A stretch of DNA of 64,000 nt from Egbenema bharatensis (GCF_048077055.1 NZ_CP182236.1:4650001-4714000); one strand, 5' to 3'. Counted from the first letter of the stretch, positions 11,001 to 21,200 are shown. Made by a program: numbers and translations. The notes: generated by a model from the sequence alone, not told the origin.

Positions 11001-11114
11001 ATAGCGCAGCAGCTGGAAGCGATCGGTCAAGTAGGCTAATCCAGCGGGGGAAAGTTGATCAAAGGGGGGAATCGTAGCAAGAAAATCTTGAACGGAGGCT
11101 TTTGTATAGGTCAT
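8052..11114 (-). CDS. Type I secretion ABC transporter: cNMP-binding domain + degenerate C39 domain + exporter
   Basis: 1,020 residues. Order: cyclic-nucleotide-binding-like domain (about 10-150), linker, C39 peptidase-like domain (about 308-440), ABC membrane domain (about 455-745), nucleotide-binding domain (about 775-1010) with Walker A GQSGSGKST, signature LSGGQRQRIAIAR, Walker B LLILDEATSALD and switch FITHRLS. In the C39 region, where active peptidases have a D-C-G triad, this protein reads QPDVTMACFQML: Val replaces the catalytic Cys. The domain is therefore probably a substrate-docking CLD as in HlyB, not a leader peptidase. The start overlaps the PPIase stop (ATGA), so the two are translationally coupled. 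It probably exports RTX or other non-signal-peptide proteins. Confidence 0.93.
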   Translation of the reverse strand: MTYTKASVQDFLATIPPFDQLSPAGLAYLTDRFQLLRYRMGQAVLIRDKLPAQLSILYEGRVRLLGHDPRTQRPVTLELLKPGAIIGWVGLIRGVACETVIASDETICLTLAASDFLALLEREPQIALAFRQQCPLIEVFDLLGAELHRQAIGDADLKELSVRAASSAVVCNLPPGRTPLNQLERDRLWLVSGGEVSNYPVASRLNVNAKSVELGAYLEVVGDRPARVIGFPKDITDPEALATSQSMTHLQGTTDLQPSDVLSVDEADSLEVQAPEDNIPYAPDRPPDPEPTYRSGFQQPVPTKFPFVRGKGQPDVTMACFQMLCQHFNMPFRRDVIRRVLVSQMERLGGVSLDLCGAIAEMMGLNAQLVMVPASAISRLEAPALVEWQDSMALLYSITEREMVIAVPELGIIRRKPADFIETWGDRGEVLLLQSTRQTPQKRFGLDWFLPSIQKYRRVLIEVFVASFFVQLFALANPLMIQVIIDKVIVQQSVSTLHVLGIFLVIIAIFEAILSSVRTYLFVDTTNRIDMTLGSEIIDHLLRLPLRYFERRPVGELATRINELENIRQFLTGTALTVVLDAVFSVIYIVVMLLYSWVLTLVSLVTVPLFILLAVVASPLIRQQLRVKAERNAETQSYLVEVMSGIQTVKAQNMELRSRWQWQQRYARYVSAGFKTVLTSTTAGAASNFLNQLSGLLVIWVGAYLVLQQELSLGQLIAFRIIAGYVTSPLLRLAQLWQNFQEVGLSIERLSDIVDASPEADETDRQNIPMPAIQGAVAFDDVSFRFGTSGPWQLSNVNLEFPVGAFVGIVGQSGSGKSTLMKLLPRLYDLEVGRILIDGYDIGKVELYSLRRQIGIVPQEPLLFEGTVQENIAITCPDASPEDIIRAAEIAVAHEFIMKLPNGYNTRVGERGASLSGGQRQRIAIARTVLQNPSLLILDEATSALDYDSERRVCLNLAEAFQGRTVFFITHRLSTIRNADVILLMDKGSPVELGTHDELMSLRGRYYCLYQQQQAVSEET

Positions 11115-11866
11115 GGGGCGGTGGAGGCAGAAGTAGAGGGCGCAAATGAAATTGAACCAAGCTTTTCTAACTGATCAGCCAACCAGGTGTTGAAACATTC
11201 ATCCAGTAGACGACGGCGCATGGCTTCATCTAACTGGGCAGGAATAAATTTTTCTAGACGCACCAAAACCAACCACTCACCCACGCGGGTAGGGGGGCAA
11301 AGTTGTCCTGGCTGACTCAGGGTTAATAGTTGGGCGAGGGTCGGATGGGGTACACTGAGCTCCACCGGGCCAATCAGCCCATCGGTCTGGGCCTCTGGGC
11401 CTTGGGAGTAGACCCGAGCCAATTCACCCAGAGATTGTTCTCCTTCTAGAATCCGAAAGTAAAGCTCCTGAGCAATCCCCACATCCTTTGTCCGGATTAA
11501 TGAATAAATGACTTTGTCAAGCTGTCCCTTGCGACTCAGGAAATAGGACTCTAGCTTCAATCCCCAGGTTGCTTGCTTGAACTTCTCAATCCGGACTCCG
11601 CGAGTGGCTAGAGCCTGTAATTGCTCTTCCGTCATCCCATAACGCCCCAACCAAGTCCTGCGGGCTTTCTCGTCAGTAATTTGGGTCTGAACATAGAACT
11701 GCTCACAAGCTTCAGCCGTTTCCTCAGGAGTACACTCGATCGAAGCGATGGCCTGATCGATTAGAAGTTCCTGGATAAATTGGGGTAACATCCGATAGCC
11801 TGCCAGGAGAGGCAGAACCTCTTCAGCCGCAATGAGACGTTCACCGATTTGTAAAGCTACAGACAT
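11111..11866 (-). CDS. SurA/PpiC-like peptidyl-prolyl cis-trans isomerase linked to the exporter
   Basis: 251 residues. An N-terminal helical chaperone-like part is followed by a parvulin-type domain (about 115-215): IAQELYFRILEGEQSLGELARVYSQG, then GPVELSVPHPTLAQLL and VGEWLVLVRLEKF, which is the usual parvulin order. There is no cleavable signal peptide, so it probably acts in the cytoplasm, holding or isomerising exporter substrates. It is the first gene of the minus-strand unit and overlaps the ABC gene by four bases. The PPIase - ABC - HlyD arrangement recurs in cyanobacteria. Confidence 0.85.
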   Translation of the reverse strand: MSVALQIGERLIAAEEVLPLLAGYRMLPQFIQELLIDQAIASIECTPEETAEACEQFYVQTQITDEKARRTWLGRYGMTEEQLQALATRGVRIEKFKQATWGLKLESYFLSRKGQLDKVIYSLIRTKDVGIAQELYFRILEGEQSLGELARVYSQGPEAQTDGLIGPVELSVPHPTLAQLLTLSQPGQLCPPTRVGEWLVLVRLEKFIPAQLDEAMRRRLLDECFNTWLADQLEKLGSISFAPSTSASTAP

Positions 11867-12382
11867 TGATTGAACTCGGATGTTTGACCATTGAACTTAA
11901 TAGATAATATTCCCTACTTCAGCCCATACCCCCTCAGTTATTTCATAAAAAACTCTTAAAGTGCGCGTTTCCTGGATTAAGAAAAATAACGCTGACGGAC
12001 GGGAGTGGACTCTGTGTGAGCTGGGGATGAAGAATTTGAGTTAAGAATAACCCGTCGAGCAGGAATAATACAGACAAAGCTGAAGTTTTAGAAATCTGCT
12101 CTGTTGCTGATCTTGTCCTTAAATATCATTAGACGCGCCTTTTTTTATAAAAAATTATTATGCTCCGCTGGAGTGGTTACATGAGGTTGGCTCTTGTACT
12201 ACTTTTGTACGGATTGACCCTAAAATTGGATGCTTCAGGTCAATGGGTGGGTAGATGAATTTTGTAATAACCACCGTCGTGCTTCCTGCTGTTCAAAGGG
12301 TGTATGTTGCACAGATAACAACCAGTCCGATCGGTTCCTTTGGTAAGCTGGGATTGCCATTCCGGGAAGGAACAATCAGGCT
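11867..12382. other. Divergent intergenic region (516 bp), no gene seen
   Basis: AT-rich spacer between the secretion operon (minus) and the metallophosphoesterase (plus), so it must hold promoters for both. A notable A/T block lies at about 12,139-12,163. No ORF with coding character, tRNA or strong terminator was found. Confidence 0.6.
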
Positions 12383-13210
12383 ATGCACAGGCTATTGTCA
12401 GGCAAACTCAGTGTTGAACGGTTGACGGTTGAAATTGCAGGTTTACCTGAGTCCCTGCGGGGAACAACATTAGTCCAACTCTCGGATTTACACTTTGATG
12501 GGTTGCGTTTGTCAGAGGCACTCCTGGCTGAGGCGATCGAAGCAGCAAATCACATTAACCCTGATCTGGTTGTACTGACGGGAGATTACGTTACAGACGA
12601 CCCTGCCCCAATCCATGAACTGGCCAAATGGTTGCAAACGTTGAAGAGCCGCCTCGGAACCTATGCTGTTCTGGGGAACCATGATATCTATCCGATCGGT
12701 GCTCAGTCAGAAGTCACTGCTGCCCTGACCGCCGTGGGAATTCAGGTTCTCTGGAATCAGATCGCTTACCCTCTGGGAACGGAGTTGCCGATCGTCGGAT
12801 TAGCGGATTTTTGGTCGAGGGAGTTTAACCCCGCTCCAGTTTTTGCCGAACTCAGCGCAGAAACACCACGCATTGTTCTTTCCCATAATCCCGATACGGC
12901 CAATCGATTACAGTCCTGGCGGATTGATTTACAGCTTTCAGGGCACTCCCACGGTGGACAAATCGTTCTGCCGGGATTGGGGCCATTTCCCACCTGGTAT
13001 CAAACCGTCCGTCGGTATATTCCGAAGCCCCTTTATCCGTGGATTCCCTATATGCGAGAAGACTGCTACAAGGTGATGCGCCATTGGGAATGGGCCCAGG
13101 GCATGCATCAGGTTGGTCAGAACTTGCTTTATGTGAACCGAGGTTTGGGAACCTACTTACCTGGACGGCTATTTTGTCCACCCGAAGTAACGGTGATCAC
13201 CTTAAACTGA
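12383..13210 (+). CDS. Calcineurin-like metallophosphoesterase (YkuE/LpxG type)
   Basis: 275 residues with the complete dimetal phosphoesterase signature in order: QLSDLHFDG, VVLTGDYVTD, VLGNHDIY, IVLSHNPD and LSGHSHGGQIV. The family hydrolyses phosphodiester or phosphomonoester bonds; members close to this type include UDP-2,3-diacylglucosamine pyrophosphatases and YkuE-like enzymes. No clear signal peptide. A GGAAGGAAC ribosome-site-like stretch precedes the ATG. The substrate cannot be told from sequence; proximity to polysaccharide export genes makes an envelope role plausible. Confidence 0.88.
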   Translation: MHRLLSGKLSVERLTVEIAGLPESLRGTTLVQLSDLHFDGLRLSEALLAEAIEAANHINPDLVVLTGDYVTDDPAPIHELAKWLQTLKSRLGTYAVLGNHDIYPIGAQSEVTAALTAVGIQVLWNQIAYPLGTELPIVGLADFWSREFNPAPVFAELSAETPRIVLSHNPDTANRLQSWRIDLQLSGHSHGGQIVLPGLGPFPTWYQTVRRYIPKPLYPWIPYMREDCYKVMRHWEWAQGMHQVGQNLLYVNRGLGTYLPGRLFCPPEVTVITLN

Positions 13211-13300
13211 TGCACTGAGATCTTTGTTCAGGATCGGTGATTGCGTAACCTGTCCACTGGACTTCTTTGACCTGAAGAATTTGCCTAAAAAAGAATTTGC

Positions 13301-13334
13301 CTAAAAAGATTGACGGCCAATGACATGGCCGTCA
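13301..13334 (-). terminator. Terminator of the Wzc-like gene
   Basis: Perfect 9-bp inverted repeat TGACGGCCA (13311-13319) / TGGCCGTCA (13326-13334). On the minus strand the stem is followed by AATCTTTTTAGG. A direct duplication of AATTTGCCTAAAAA lies beside it at about 13,279-13,307. It sits between convergent genes and may act on both. Confidence 0.75.
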
Positions 13335-13367
13335 TACTTCAAACACGATCGCCAGACTTGAGCCAAA

Positions 13368-15677
13368 TTACAGTCGATTGCTCAGGGGGTTTTCCCGACG
13401 GGTCTGGGCAACACCTTGATAACGGTTCAAGGATGAACCACTGGGGCTATTGCTTTCCTTCAGGTAGTTCGTGATCAGGCTGACTCCCGTTGGCCGCACC
13501 ATCGACAGCTTACTAATTACCCGATCGGCCACCGTGCGGTTGGTTTTGTTCGCCGCAATGACCATCAAGATCTCATCCACCTGAGTCGTCAGGAAGCTCG
13601 CATCCGTCAACCCAAACAGATGAGGAGTGTCGTAGATCACCAGATCGTATTCATTCTCCAGCTTGTCCATCAGAGACTTCATGCGGTCAGACCCCAGCAG
13701 ACGAGCCGATCCGGGAATAGACGGCCCCGCCGTCAGGACGTAAAGGGAATCTGAGAGGGTCGATCGCTGGATCAGGTCGTCCACCACCAGATCGTTATTC
13801 AGAAGCCCACTTAACCCTTTAGTGTTGGGTAGATCCAGACGATTATGAATCTGAGGTAACCGCAGGTTGGTATCCACCAGCAGCACCTTCTGACCCGCTC
13901 CAGCAGCGGTTTGTGCCAGATACAGGGCGATCGTGGTTTTGCCATCTCCCGGTTCTGCCGAGCAAATCATCACCGATCGAATGGGTGGTTCCGCCAACCG
14001 AATATTGGAGTAGAGATCGCTGAAGGACTCACGGAATGAAGCCGTCCCCAACCGACTATCATCAATTTCCTCCGTGCTGAAGGTGGATGGGAAGTCGAAG
14101 GACTGCTTTGCCCCTCTGGAAAAGGGAATTACGCCCACCAGAGGCAGGGGAATCGTCTCCTGGACATCATCAACTGCGTAGTAAACATTGCGATACCGCT
14201 CGACCAGCAGAGCCAACAACGTTCCCAGAATTAATCCGAACGCAGCTCCCGCAATCACAATCCGAGAAGCCCTGGAGGGTTGGGGAATGGGATCGCCCTG
14301 AGCATCACGGGGAATCAGCGGATCAGAGATCAATTCCCAGGGAACTTCAGTCTGAGCTGATTCAATCCGCAGGGTTTCAAGCTGGTTCCGCAGCCGGTTC
14401 AGGGTTTGGGTTGAAATTTCCAGTTCTCTGGTCAGATCCGCATACCGTCGGGCAATACCGGGGAACTGCTGGAGCTGGTTTTCAAACTGCTGCCGGGATG
14501 CCTGAATTTCTCGCTGCCGAGCCTGCAACACATCAATCTGGTTGCCTGCGGTGACTAGTTGGTTCGTTAAGTCCAGCCGAACCGAGTTTTGAAAGGCCTG
14601 TATCTGAGCATTACCGACATTTTCAGGGCCCACCACTTCTGATGTCCGTTCTGCCAATAATGCTTCAATGCTGGCTCTCTGGGCGGTCAGCGATCGTAAA
14701 ACTGGACTGCCTGGCCCAAAGCGAGACGATTGAGTGGCAATTTCCCCTTCCAGGGTGAGCAACTGAGTTTGCAATGCCTGATAGTTGGGATCTTCACTCA
14801 GGGCAGAAGCCGCGATCGCCTGTTCAGGAGTCAGGTTATCCAACTGCCGCTGCAGGTTAGAGAACAACACTTGCTGCTCTTGCAATTCTCGATCGGTTGC
14901 CAGTTCCAGCGTGACGATATCGTCAATTCGGGTGGAGAGTTGCCCCCCCTGAGTTCCCGGATCAATCAGGCCATTCTGCTGCTGGATTTGTTGCAGTTCA
15001 TCCTGGATCTGGCTGACGCGCTGCTCCACCGCTGGGAGTTGTTCTTCAATAAAGCGAACCCCTTCCCCAGTGCGAGTCCGGCGATCGTCCAGACTGTATT
15101 CCAGGTAGCGATCGGCGGTGACTCGGAGCACCTTCTGCACCAATCCTGGATCGTCCCCTTCAAACGACACCTGAATGATGCGGGTAGGCTCAGGAGAACC
15201 TTCTACCGTGAGCCGTCGCACATCCAAACCATTGACCAGATCGTTATAGCCAAAATCCGGATACTGGGCCTGGACATCCTGCACAATCTGATTCAGTCGT
15301 CTTGGGGTGAGCAAGACCTGAATTTGTGTGGTGTAGTCAATGGCGAAGGCATCACGGTTCGGAACCCCGCCATCCGTCCGCGTCACCGTTAGCGGATCGG
15401 ATAGCCTAGCCTCTGTCGTGACTGGCTCAACCAAAATTCGGAAATCACCCTCGTAGGTAGGAGGTTCCTGCATTGCCAGGTAACTGGCCCCAACGGCTAC
15501 CAGCGTGGCCACACCCGCAATTAACAGAGCTTGCCGTTGTACCGTTCGTCCCAGCGATCGCAGATTCAAACCCCGATTGGCTTGACCTTCTCCTTCGTCT
15601 GGTTCGATCGGCGGCTGGACATATGCCCTCCCCCTTACATTAGATGTCAAAACCTGAGATGTTTGCTCTGTCTCCAT
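13368..15677 (-). CDS. Polysaccharide co-polymerase / BY-type tyrosine autokinase (Wzc-like)
   Basis: 769 residues. N-terminal Wzz domain with the first membrane helix (ALLIAGVATLVAVGASYLA, about 50-68), a long periplasmic coiled coil, the second helix (IVIAGAAFGLILGTLLALLV), and a cytoplasmic kinase domain with Walker A AEPGDGKTT, Walker A' VLLVDTNLRLPQ and Walker B LVIYDTPH. It controls polymerisation and export of exopolysaccharide or capsule. The usual C-terminal Tyr cluster is nearly absent (one Tyr in NRYQGVAQ), so autophosphorylation may differ from E. coli Wzc. It lies 214 bp downstream of the Wza-like gene, probably in the same unit. Confidence 0.92.
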   Translation of the reverse strand: METEQTSQVLTSNVRGRAYVQPPIEPDEGEGQANRGLNLRSLGRTVQRQALLIAGVATLVAVGASYLAMQEPPTYEGDFRILVEPVTTEARLSDPLTVTRTDGGVPNRDAFAIDYTTQIQVLLTPRRLNQIVQDVQAQYPDFGYNDLVNGLDVRRLTVEGSPEPTRIIQVSFEGDDPGLVQKVLRVTADRYLEYSLDDRRTRTGEGVRFIEEQLPAVEQRVSQIQDELQQIQQQNGLIDPGTQGGQLSTRIDDIVTLELATDRELQEQQVLFSNLQRQLDNLTPEQAIAASALSEDPNYQALQTQLLTLEGEIATQSSRFGPGSPVLRSLTAQRASIEALLAERTSEVVGPENVGNAQIQAFQNSVRLDLTNQLVTAGNQIDVLQARQREIQASRQQFENQLQQFPGIARRYADLTRELEISTQTLNRLRNQLETLRIESAQTEVPWELISDPLIPRDAQGDPIPQPSRASRIVIAGAAFGLILGTLLALLVERYRNVYYAVDDVQETIPLPLVGVIPFSRGAKQSFDFPSTFSTEEIDDSRLGTASFRESFSDLYSNIRLAEPPIRSVMICSAEPGDGKTTIALYLAQTAAGAGQKVLLVDTNLRLPQIHNRLDLPNTKGLSGLLNNDLVVDDLIQRSTLSDSLYVLTAGPSIPGSARLLGSDRMKSLMDKLENEYDLVIYDTPHLFGLTDASFLTTQVDEILMVIAANKTNRTVADRVISKLSMVRPTGVSLITNYLKESNSPSGSSLNRYQGVAQTRRENPLSNRL

Positions 15678-15891
15678 GTTGACCTCTACGCAGCTTAAAT
15701 ACCCATCCTTGTAAAACAGGCGACTAACACAGAAAAAATTCGTTCAGAGGAGTAGTCATCACCAACGGCTCGCAAAATATACTTGCAGTTGCCTGCCTAA
15801 CTCTCCTTTATGATAGATGCCCCCGGAATTCTTGTTGCTGAAAATTATCATTTGCTCTGAACTACCCGATGTGTCCGTTGCTCCAAATCAA

Positions 15892-17274
15892 TCAATCGTT
15901 ATTGAAGAGATCACGCAGAATGTTGAACGGTGCCAGGATGGCTCCTACCGGAGTCAAGACGGTTTGAAGAAAATCGGTCGTTGATACAAGCCCCGATCGC
16001 CCAACCACCACCGTATCTCCATCCCGCAACGCTGGATTAGTTTCTTCATTAATTCCAGCTGCAAAATCAATTGGAATTCTCCGCTGAACCGCCGTACCGT
16101 TGGGATTGAGACGAATTAAGTCTACCCGACTGGTTCTGGCTCGCCGCCGATCGAACCCGCCAGCCGCTTGAATCGCCTGATTGAGAGAAGTATTAGGCGG
16201 CACTTCAATCACGCCCGGTTGAACCGTTTCACCCACCACATTAATGCGAATCACACCCGGTGCAAAGCTAGCTGAACCAATCAGAGCAGCCTCATCCGGG
16301 TTGAGGGCAGTCGCCGTAGGAATCACCAGGGTATCTCGATCGCGCAGGGTAATGTCCTGGGTCAGTTGTCCGGTGCGAATCAGTTCCCACAGGTCAATAT
16401 CTATCAATTGCTCCGAGCCATCTGGCAATGCCCGGCGAATTTGAATATTGCGCAGGTCGGCCAGTTGAGTAATTCCACCCGCCGCCTGAATCGCCCGTGA
16501 CACAGTTGGCCACTGATTCGGTGCGCCTTCACCACCACCACCGCCATCAGCCTGAACCGCAGTACTGGCCGCTCCTTCAGGACTAATGGAATAAGCTCCA
16601 GGCCGTCTAATCTCTCCCACAACGCTCACCGTCAGGGTTCGAGGAGTCAGTAGATTGATCGTAATCAGCGGATCAACTAAAAATTGTCGTCTGACATATT
16701 CTTGCGTCACGATGGAGGTTACTTCTTCGATCGTGCGTCCTTGTACCTGAACCCGACCAATCCAGGGAAAGACAACGGAACCATCCACCAGAACTCTATA
16801 GGTATTCGTAAACTCAGGAATATCAAAGATATCCAGGGTAATTTCATCTCCCGGCCCCAACACATAGGTTGCTTCATCGGTAGTGACTCCCTCCCGCGCT
16901 CCCGGAACGGGTGACAGGGGTTGAATCGGAGTAGGCCGGGGTGGAATGGGGACAATTTCAGGAACTTGAATGGTTCCCGATCCTGGCGTATCAGTGAGCG
17001 GATTTAACTGGAAGGGTGCGTCCGGATCCAGTGGATCGATCGTTTCTACCGGAATTTCAATGGGACTTTCCGTTGCATCTTCAGGCAAAGTAGGAGCCTG
17101 AGCAGATCCCGGCATCGCAGACAGGAGCGTCACCAAGACGGCAATGGATATCCCTACCGCCGATCGCCTTCCCTCATGAGCAAAATGCAAATCATGGGGT
17201 CGGGTAGACGGAATCTTCACGGATGTCCTGGATTTGGCAAGTTGAGTATGACTGACCGTGGCTCTCATAGTCAT
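15892..17274 (-). CDS. Wza-like polysaccharide export protein (Poly_export/SLBB)
   Basis: 460 residues. A basic N-terminus of about 36 residues precedes a hydrophobic signal sequence (GISIAVLVTLLSAMPGSAQA, to about residue 60). Next come a Pro-rich linker, the Poly_export domain (YVLGPGDEITLDIFDIPEF ... GSVVFPWIGRVQVQGRT) and two SLBB repeats (VSVVGEIRRPGAYSI; INVVGETVQPGVIEV). It forms the outer-membrane or periplasmic exit for polysaccharide with the Wzc-like partner. ATGs at 17,274 and 17,268 are both possible. The cleavage site AQA lacks a lipobox Cys, unlike E. coli Wza. Confidence 0.9.
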   Translation of the reverse strand: MTMRATVSHTQLAKSRTSVKIPSTRPHDLHFAHEGRRSAVGISIAVLVTLLSAMPGSAQAPTLPEDATESPIEIPVETIDPLDPDAPFQLNPLTDTPGSGTIQVPEIVPIPPRPTPIQPLSPVPGAREGVTTDEATYVLGPGDEITLDIFDIPEFTNTYRVLVDGSVVFPWIGRVQVQGRTIEEVTSIVTQEYVRRQFLVDPLITINLLTPRTLTVSVVGEIRRPGAYSISPEGAASTAVQADGGGGGEGAPNQWPTVSRAIQAAGGITQLADLRNIQIRRALPDGSEQLIDIDLWELIRTGQLTQDITLRDRDTLVIPTATALNPDEAALIGSASFAPGVIRINVVGETVQPGVIEVPPNTSLNQAIQAAGGFDRRRARTSRVDLIRLNPNGTAVQRRIPIDFAAGINEETNPALRDGDTVVVGRSGLVSTTDFLQTVLTPVGAILAPFNILRDLFNND

Positions 17275-18278
17275 TTCTAGGCAGAATGGGCTGAACTCTA
17301 GACGGAATTTGGCTGACAGAATTTGGCTGACAGAATTTGCTAAACAAGCAAAACAGATTTAGAGGGAAACTCGGTAAACCTAGGTAAACCTGGCTCAATT
17401 CTTGAGTGGAATCACTGACTTCAACCATGAAGATGGGAGCGACCATCTTGATGAAATCATTTGATAACATCATTCAAGTTTGAGTCACCAAACAGCCAAA
17501 CCTTAAGGTAGTTGATCATCCCCTGATTTCTTTTGTTCCCTGCAAAGCGAGAACAATCCGGACGCTCTGTAAGCAAACCTCTAGCCTGAGATGCAATAAC
17601 AGAAGAAACGCGACTTGAAACCTTATCTTCCTAATTATCAATACACGCTATCACAAGATTTTACGCAAAGAACACCCGATCGCCCCCCATTAACGGCTTT
17701 TTACGTAGGATGGGCGTTTCTTTTCAAATCTTTGTATAACTCCCCCGAAAACCACAACAAGCTTTCACAATACTTCTAAGGATTTTTGACTAGTGTGGTT
17801 ATGTGGGAGTAGATCTGTCAATACCAGAAAAATGCACTTCCGTTTGGTTGAATCATTGGTGGCAATCATGTGTATCGTCCGAAGCCAAGTTGGGTCCAAT
17901 AATCAGGGAGAATATGCTCATGCAATGTGCTCATGCAATGTGCTCACGAAGTGATGCCAGTTGTGATGTTAGTGATGTCAGTAACCTTAACATTGGATAG
18001 GAGTCGTCCTATTATCGCTATATTCAGCGAGTAATACTGACTCTCACCTTTGCCCATCGTCCTAGTCAGGTCAATCTAGTCAGGTTAATCCGAGTCAGTA
18101 AAGTTTTCCCTGTTGCTAGACTCAGCCTTGCCCGTAGAGCAGGCGTTGGGGTTTGAGTTCGGCTATCCTGATCCAACTCACTTGACTGCTCAGGTTCGAT
18201 GGTCTGAATCTGACTAGTCGGATGAATTAGTTTTCAAAAGTGCTAGCACCCTACTGTCTATAAATTTTGAGAAGCGTG
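17275..18278. repeat. 1-kb divergent intergenic region with three families of short tandem duplications
   Basis: No gene recognised. Direct repeats seen: GGCTGACAGAATTT at 17,311-17,324 and 17,325-17,338; TGCTCATGCAATG at 17,915-17,927 and 17,928-17,940 with a third partial copy to 17,953; CTAGTCAGGTCAAT / CTAGTCAGGTTAAT at 18,062-18,075 and 18,076-18,089. The region separates wza (minus) from the FkbH fusion (plus) and must contain both promoters. Open frames within it (for example 17,803-18,000) lack coding character. Confidence 0.65.
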
Positions 18279-21200
18279 ATGCAGTCCACTCAACTTCCTG
18301 TACCCGTAGCCGCTAGTCTTCAGCAACCGATCGCTGTGTCCGCCACATTTACGGCTGAACCGCTTGAAGAATCACTAGCATTTTGGATGGAAAAGCTGGC
18401 TATTCCAGCATCGATAGAGTTCGCACCCTACAACCAAATTTTTCAACAACTGCTGGATCCCACGAGTCTCTTCGCTCAAAACCAAACGGGAGTCAATCTC
18501 CTGCTGGTTCGATTTGAAGATTGGTGGCGATTCAGTCAAACCGAAGATACTTCAGATACCCAACGGCTCGCGGAAGTACAGCGCAATGCCCAGGAACTCT
18601 GTCAGGCTCTCCAGGCTGCCCTGAACCGATCGGCCGCAGCCCATATCCTGTGCATTTGTCCCCCTTCTCCGGCGGTTCAAAATCATCCAGATTGGCCGAT
18701 CGCCTTTCAAGCCATTGAAGAGCAATTTTTGAGCGAACTCGGAGGAGCCAGCAATTTTCACCTGCTGCGATCGCCTGATTTTGAACGTTATGCCTCAGCC
18801 TCGGTCTATGCTCCTGAGCGCGATCGGTTGGGCCATATTCCCTATACGCCCGACTTTTTCACCGCCCTCGGTACCACCCTTGCTCGCCGCATCTATGCCA
18901 TCAAGCGATCGCCCTACAAGGTGATTGCCCTGGATTGTGACAATACCATTTGGAAAGGGATTGTCGGAGAAGATGGCGTAGATGGTATTGAGTTTTCTGC
19001 TCCTTTCCAGGCTCTGCAACAGTTCATGATTGAACAACAGAATGCGGGCATGGTGCTGTGTTTGTGCAGCAAAAACAATGAAGCAGATGTAATGGAGGTG
19101 TTTGAGAAACGCCCAGACATGCCACTCAAGCTGGATCATCTGGTGAGTTGGCGGATCAACTGGTTGCCCAAGTCGGGGAACCTGCGATCGTTAGCGGCAG
19201 ATCTCAACCTGGGGTTGGATAGCTTTATCTTCCTGGATGATAACCCGGTAGAGTGTGCAGAGGTGCGGACAAATTGTCCGGAAGTGCTAACCCTGCAATT
19301 GCCGAAACGAGAAGAAGATATACCAGCGTTTTTGGCGCATGTATGGGCCTTTGACCATCTCACCGTCACCGAGGAAGACCGGAAACGAACGGCTCTCTAT
19401 CAGCAAAACGTGGCCCGATCGCGGTTGGAGAAAGAAGCGACCTCCATTGAAGCCTTTCTCTCCAGCCTGGAATTGTCCGTTGATATTGCTGTCCCCACTG
19501 AAGAACAACAACCTCGCGTTGCCCAACTGACCCAGCGCACCAATCAATTTAACTGCACCACTCGCCGTCGATCGGAAGCAGATATTCAGCAGCTAGCCGC
19601 TCAGGGGCTGGAATCTCGCGCCATTGAAGTACGCGATCGGTTTGGGGATTACGGACTGGTCGGAGTCATGATCTTTGGCGATCGAGCAGCGGCACTGGAA
19701 GTTGATACCTTCCTGCTGAGTTGTCGAGTTCTGGGGCGCGGTGTGGAATACCAGATGCTTCGAGAATTGGGACAACTGGCGCAACAGCGGGGATTACCGA
19801 CGGTGCGAGTTCCCTTCATCCCCTCGAAGAAGAATCAGCCTGCTCTGAGCTTCCTGGAACGCTGCGGGGCTGACTTCAAAACTACCACCGATGAGGGCTT
19901 TTGCTTCGAGTTTCCCACTGACTATGCGGCCCAGCTTGCCTACAATCCCTCCGCTAATCCCTCGGATACCGCTCGCTCTGATGCCGATCCTACCTCGCCC
20001 CAACCTCAGGCTAAAGCCTCAGTTCAAAGCAACAAACCAGAGCCGATCAACCGATCTGAACGCTTGCAGATGATTGCCACTGAGCTGCGATCGCCCACTC
20101 AGATTCTGCAACACATTCGCAGGCAAGGAAAAGCCGTCCGTCCTGACCTGGGGCATGAGCTAGTTCCTCCCCGAACAACAACTGAACAGAAGTTAGTGAA
20201 AATTTGGTCAGAATTGCTCAAGCTTGACACCGTTGGCGTGACAGACAACTACTTCGATCTGGGGGGCACATCGCTGCTGGCAGTGGAAGTTTTTGTCAAA
20301 ATCCAGAAAACCTTCGGACAAAAGCTGCCCCTAACAACTTTGGTGGAACGTCCTACGATCGAAGCTCTGGCCCAGCGGCTTGAACGGAAAAAGAGGCGGT
20401 CTCAGGAGGAGACTCCTACCTCTCTCGTATTACTCCAGTCCGGTAATGCCGATCCTCCCCTGTTCCTGGTTCACGATGGCGATGGTGAAACCCTGCTGTA
20501 CCGAAATTTGGCCAAACGCCTGGCTCCGCGTACGGTTTACGGAATTCAACCCCTGAATCGTCCAGGTTTCCCCATTCTCCACACCCGCATTGCTGATATG
20601 GCCGCCTATTACATTGAGCAAATCCGCACCGTGCAACCGCAGGGGCCATACCTGCTGGGAGGAATGTGTGCTGGAGGGGTGCTGTCCTTTGAAATGGCTT
20701 GTCAGCTAGAAGCACAAGGTCAGCAGGTAGCGTTGGTCGCACTGATGGATGCAGCGGACAGTCAGGCTGAGGAAAAAGTCGGGCGAATTGCCAGCGAACG
20801 ATTATCCCGCTTCACTCAGGTTCTTAAACAGGAGGGGAGCCGTCCAGCCCATGAGCGCATCGTTGGAGTTCTGGGTAAGATGCTCAATAAGGCCTCCAAC
20901 TTAGTACGCTATGAAACCCAATCTCGCTCTAAGGCAGTGACCGATCGAATTCGATTCAAGTTGCTGCGGTTTTATCTCGATCGCAAAGCGATTTTACCCC
21001 CCTTCCTGGCAAACTTCCCTGTACGGACGGTCTACGAATTAGCAGAAAAGGAGCACGTCCCCCATACGGATTACTCAGGAAACCTGTTACTGCTGCGGGC
21101 GACCAGTGGCGAAGGGGCTGATGAACCCCATACCTGCAAGTATGCCGATCCATTGCTGGGGTGGGGACAGCGAACCTCGAAGGGGGTGATGGGGGTGACG

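Noticed and set aside
17803..18000. 65-codon frame in the wza-FkbH spacer
   Set aside because: Cys/Ser-rich translation arising from direct repeats, no ribosome site, no recognisable homologue.
18180..18215. tRNA T-arm-like GGTTCGATGG
   Set aside because: No acceptor stem, D-arm or anticodon arm can be built around it; no tRNA was found in any spacer.
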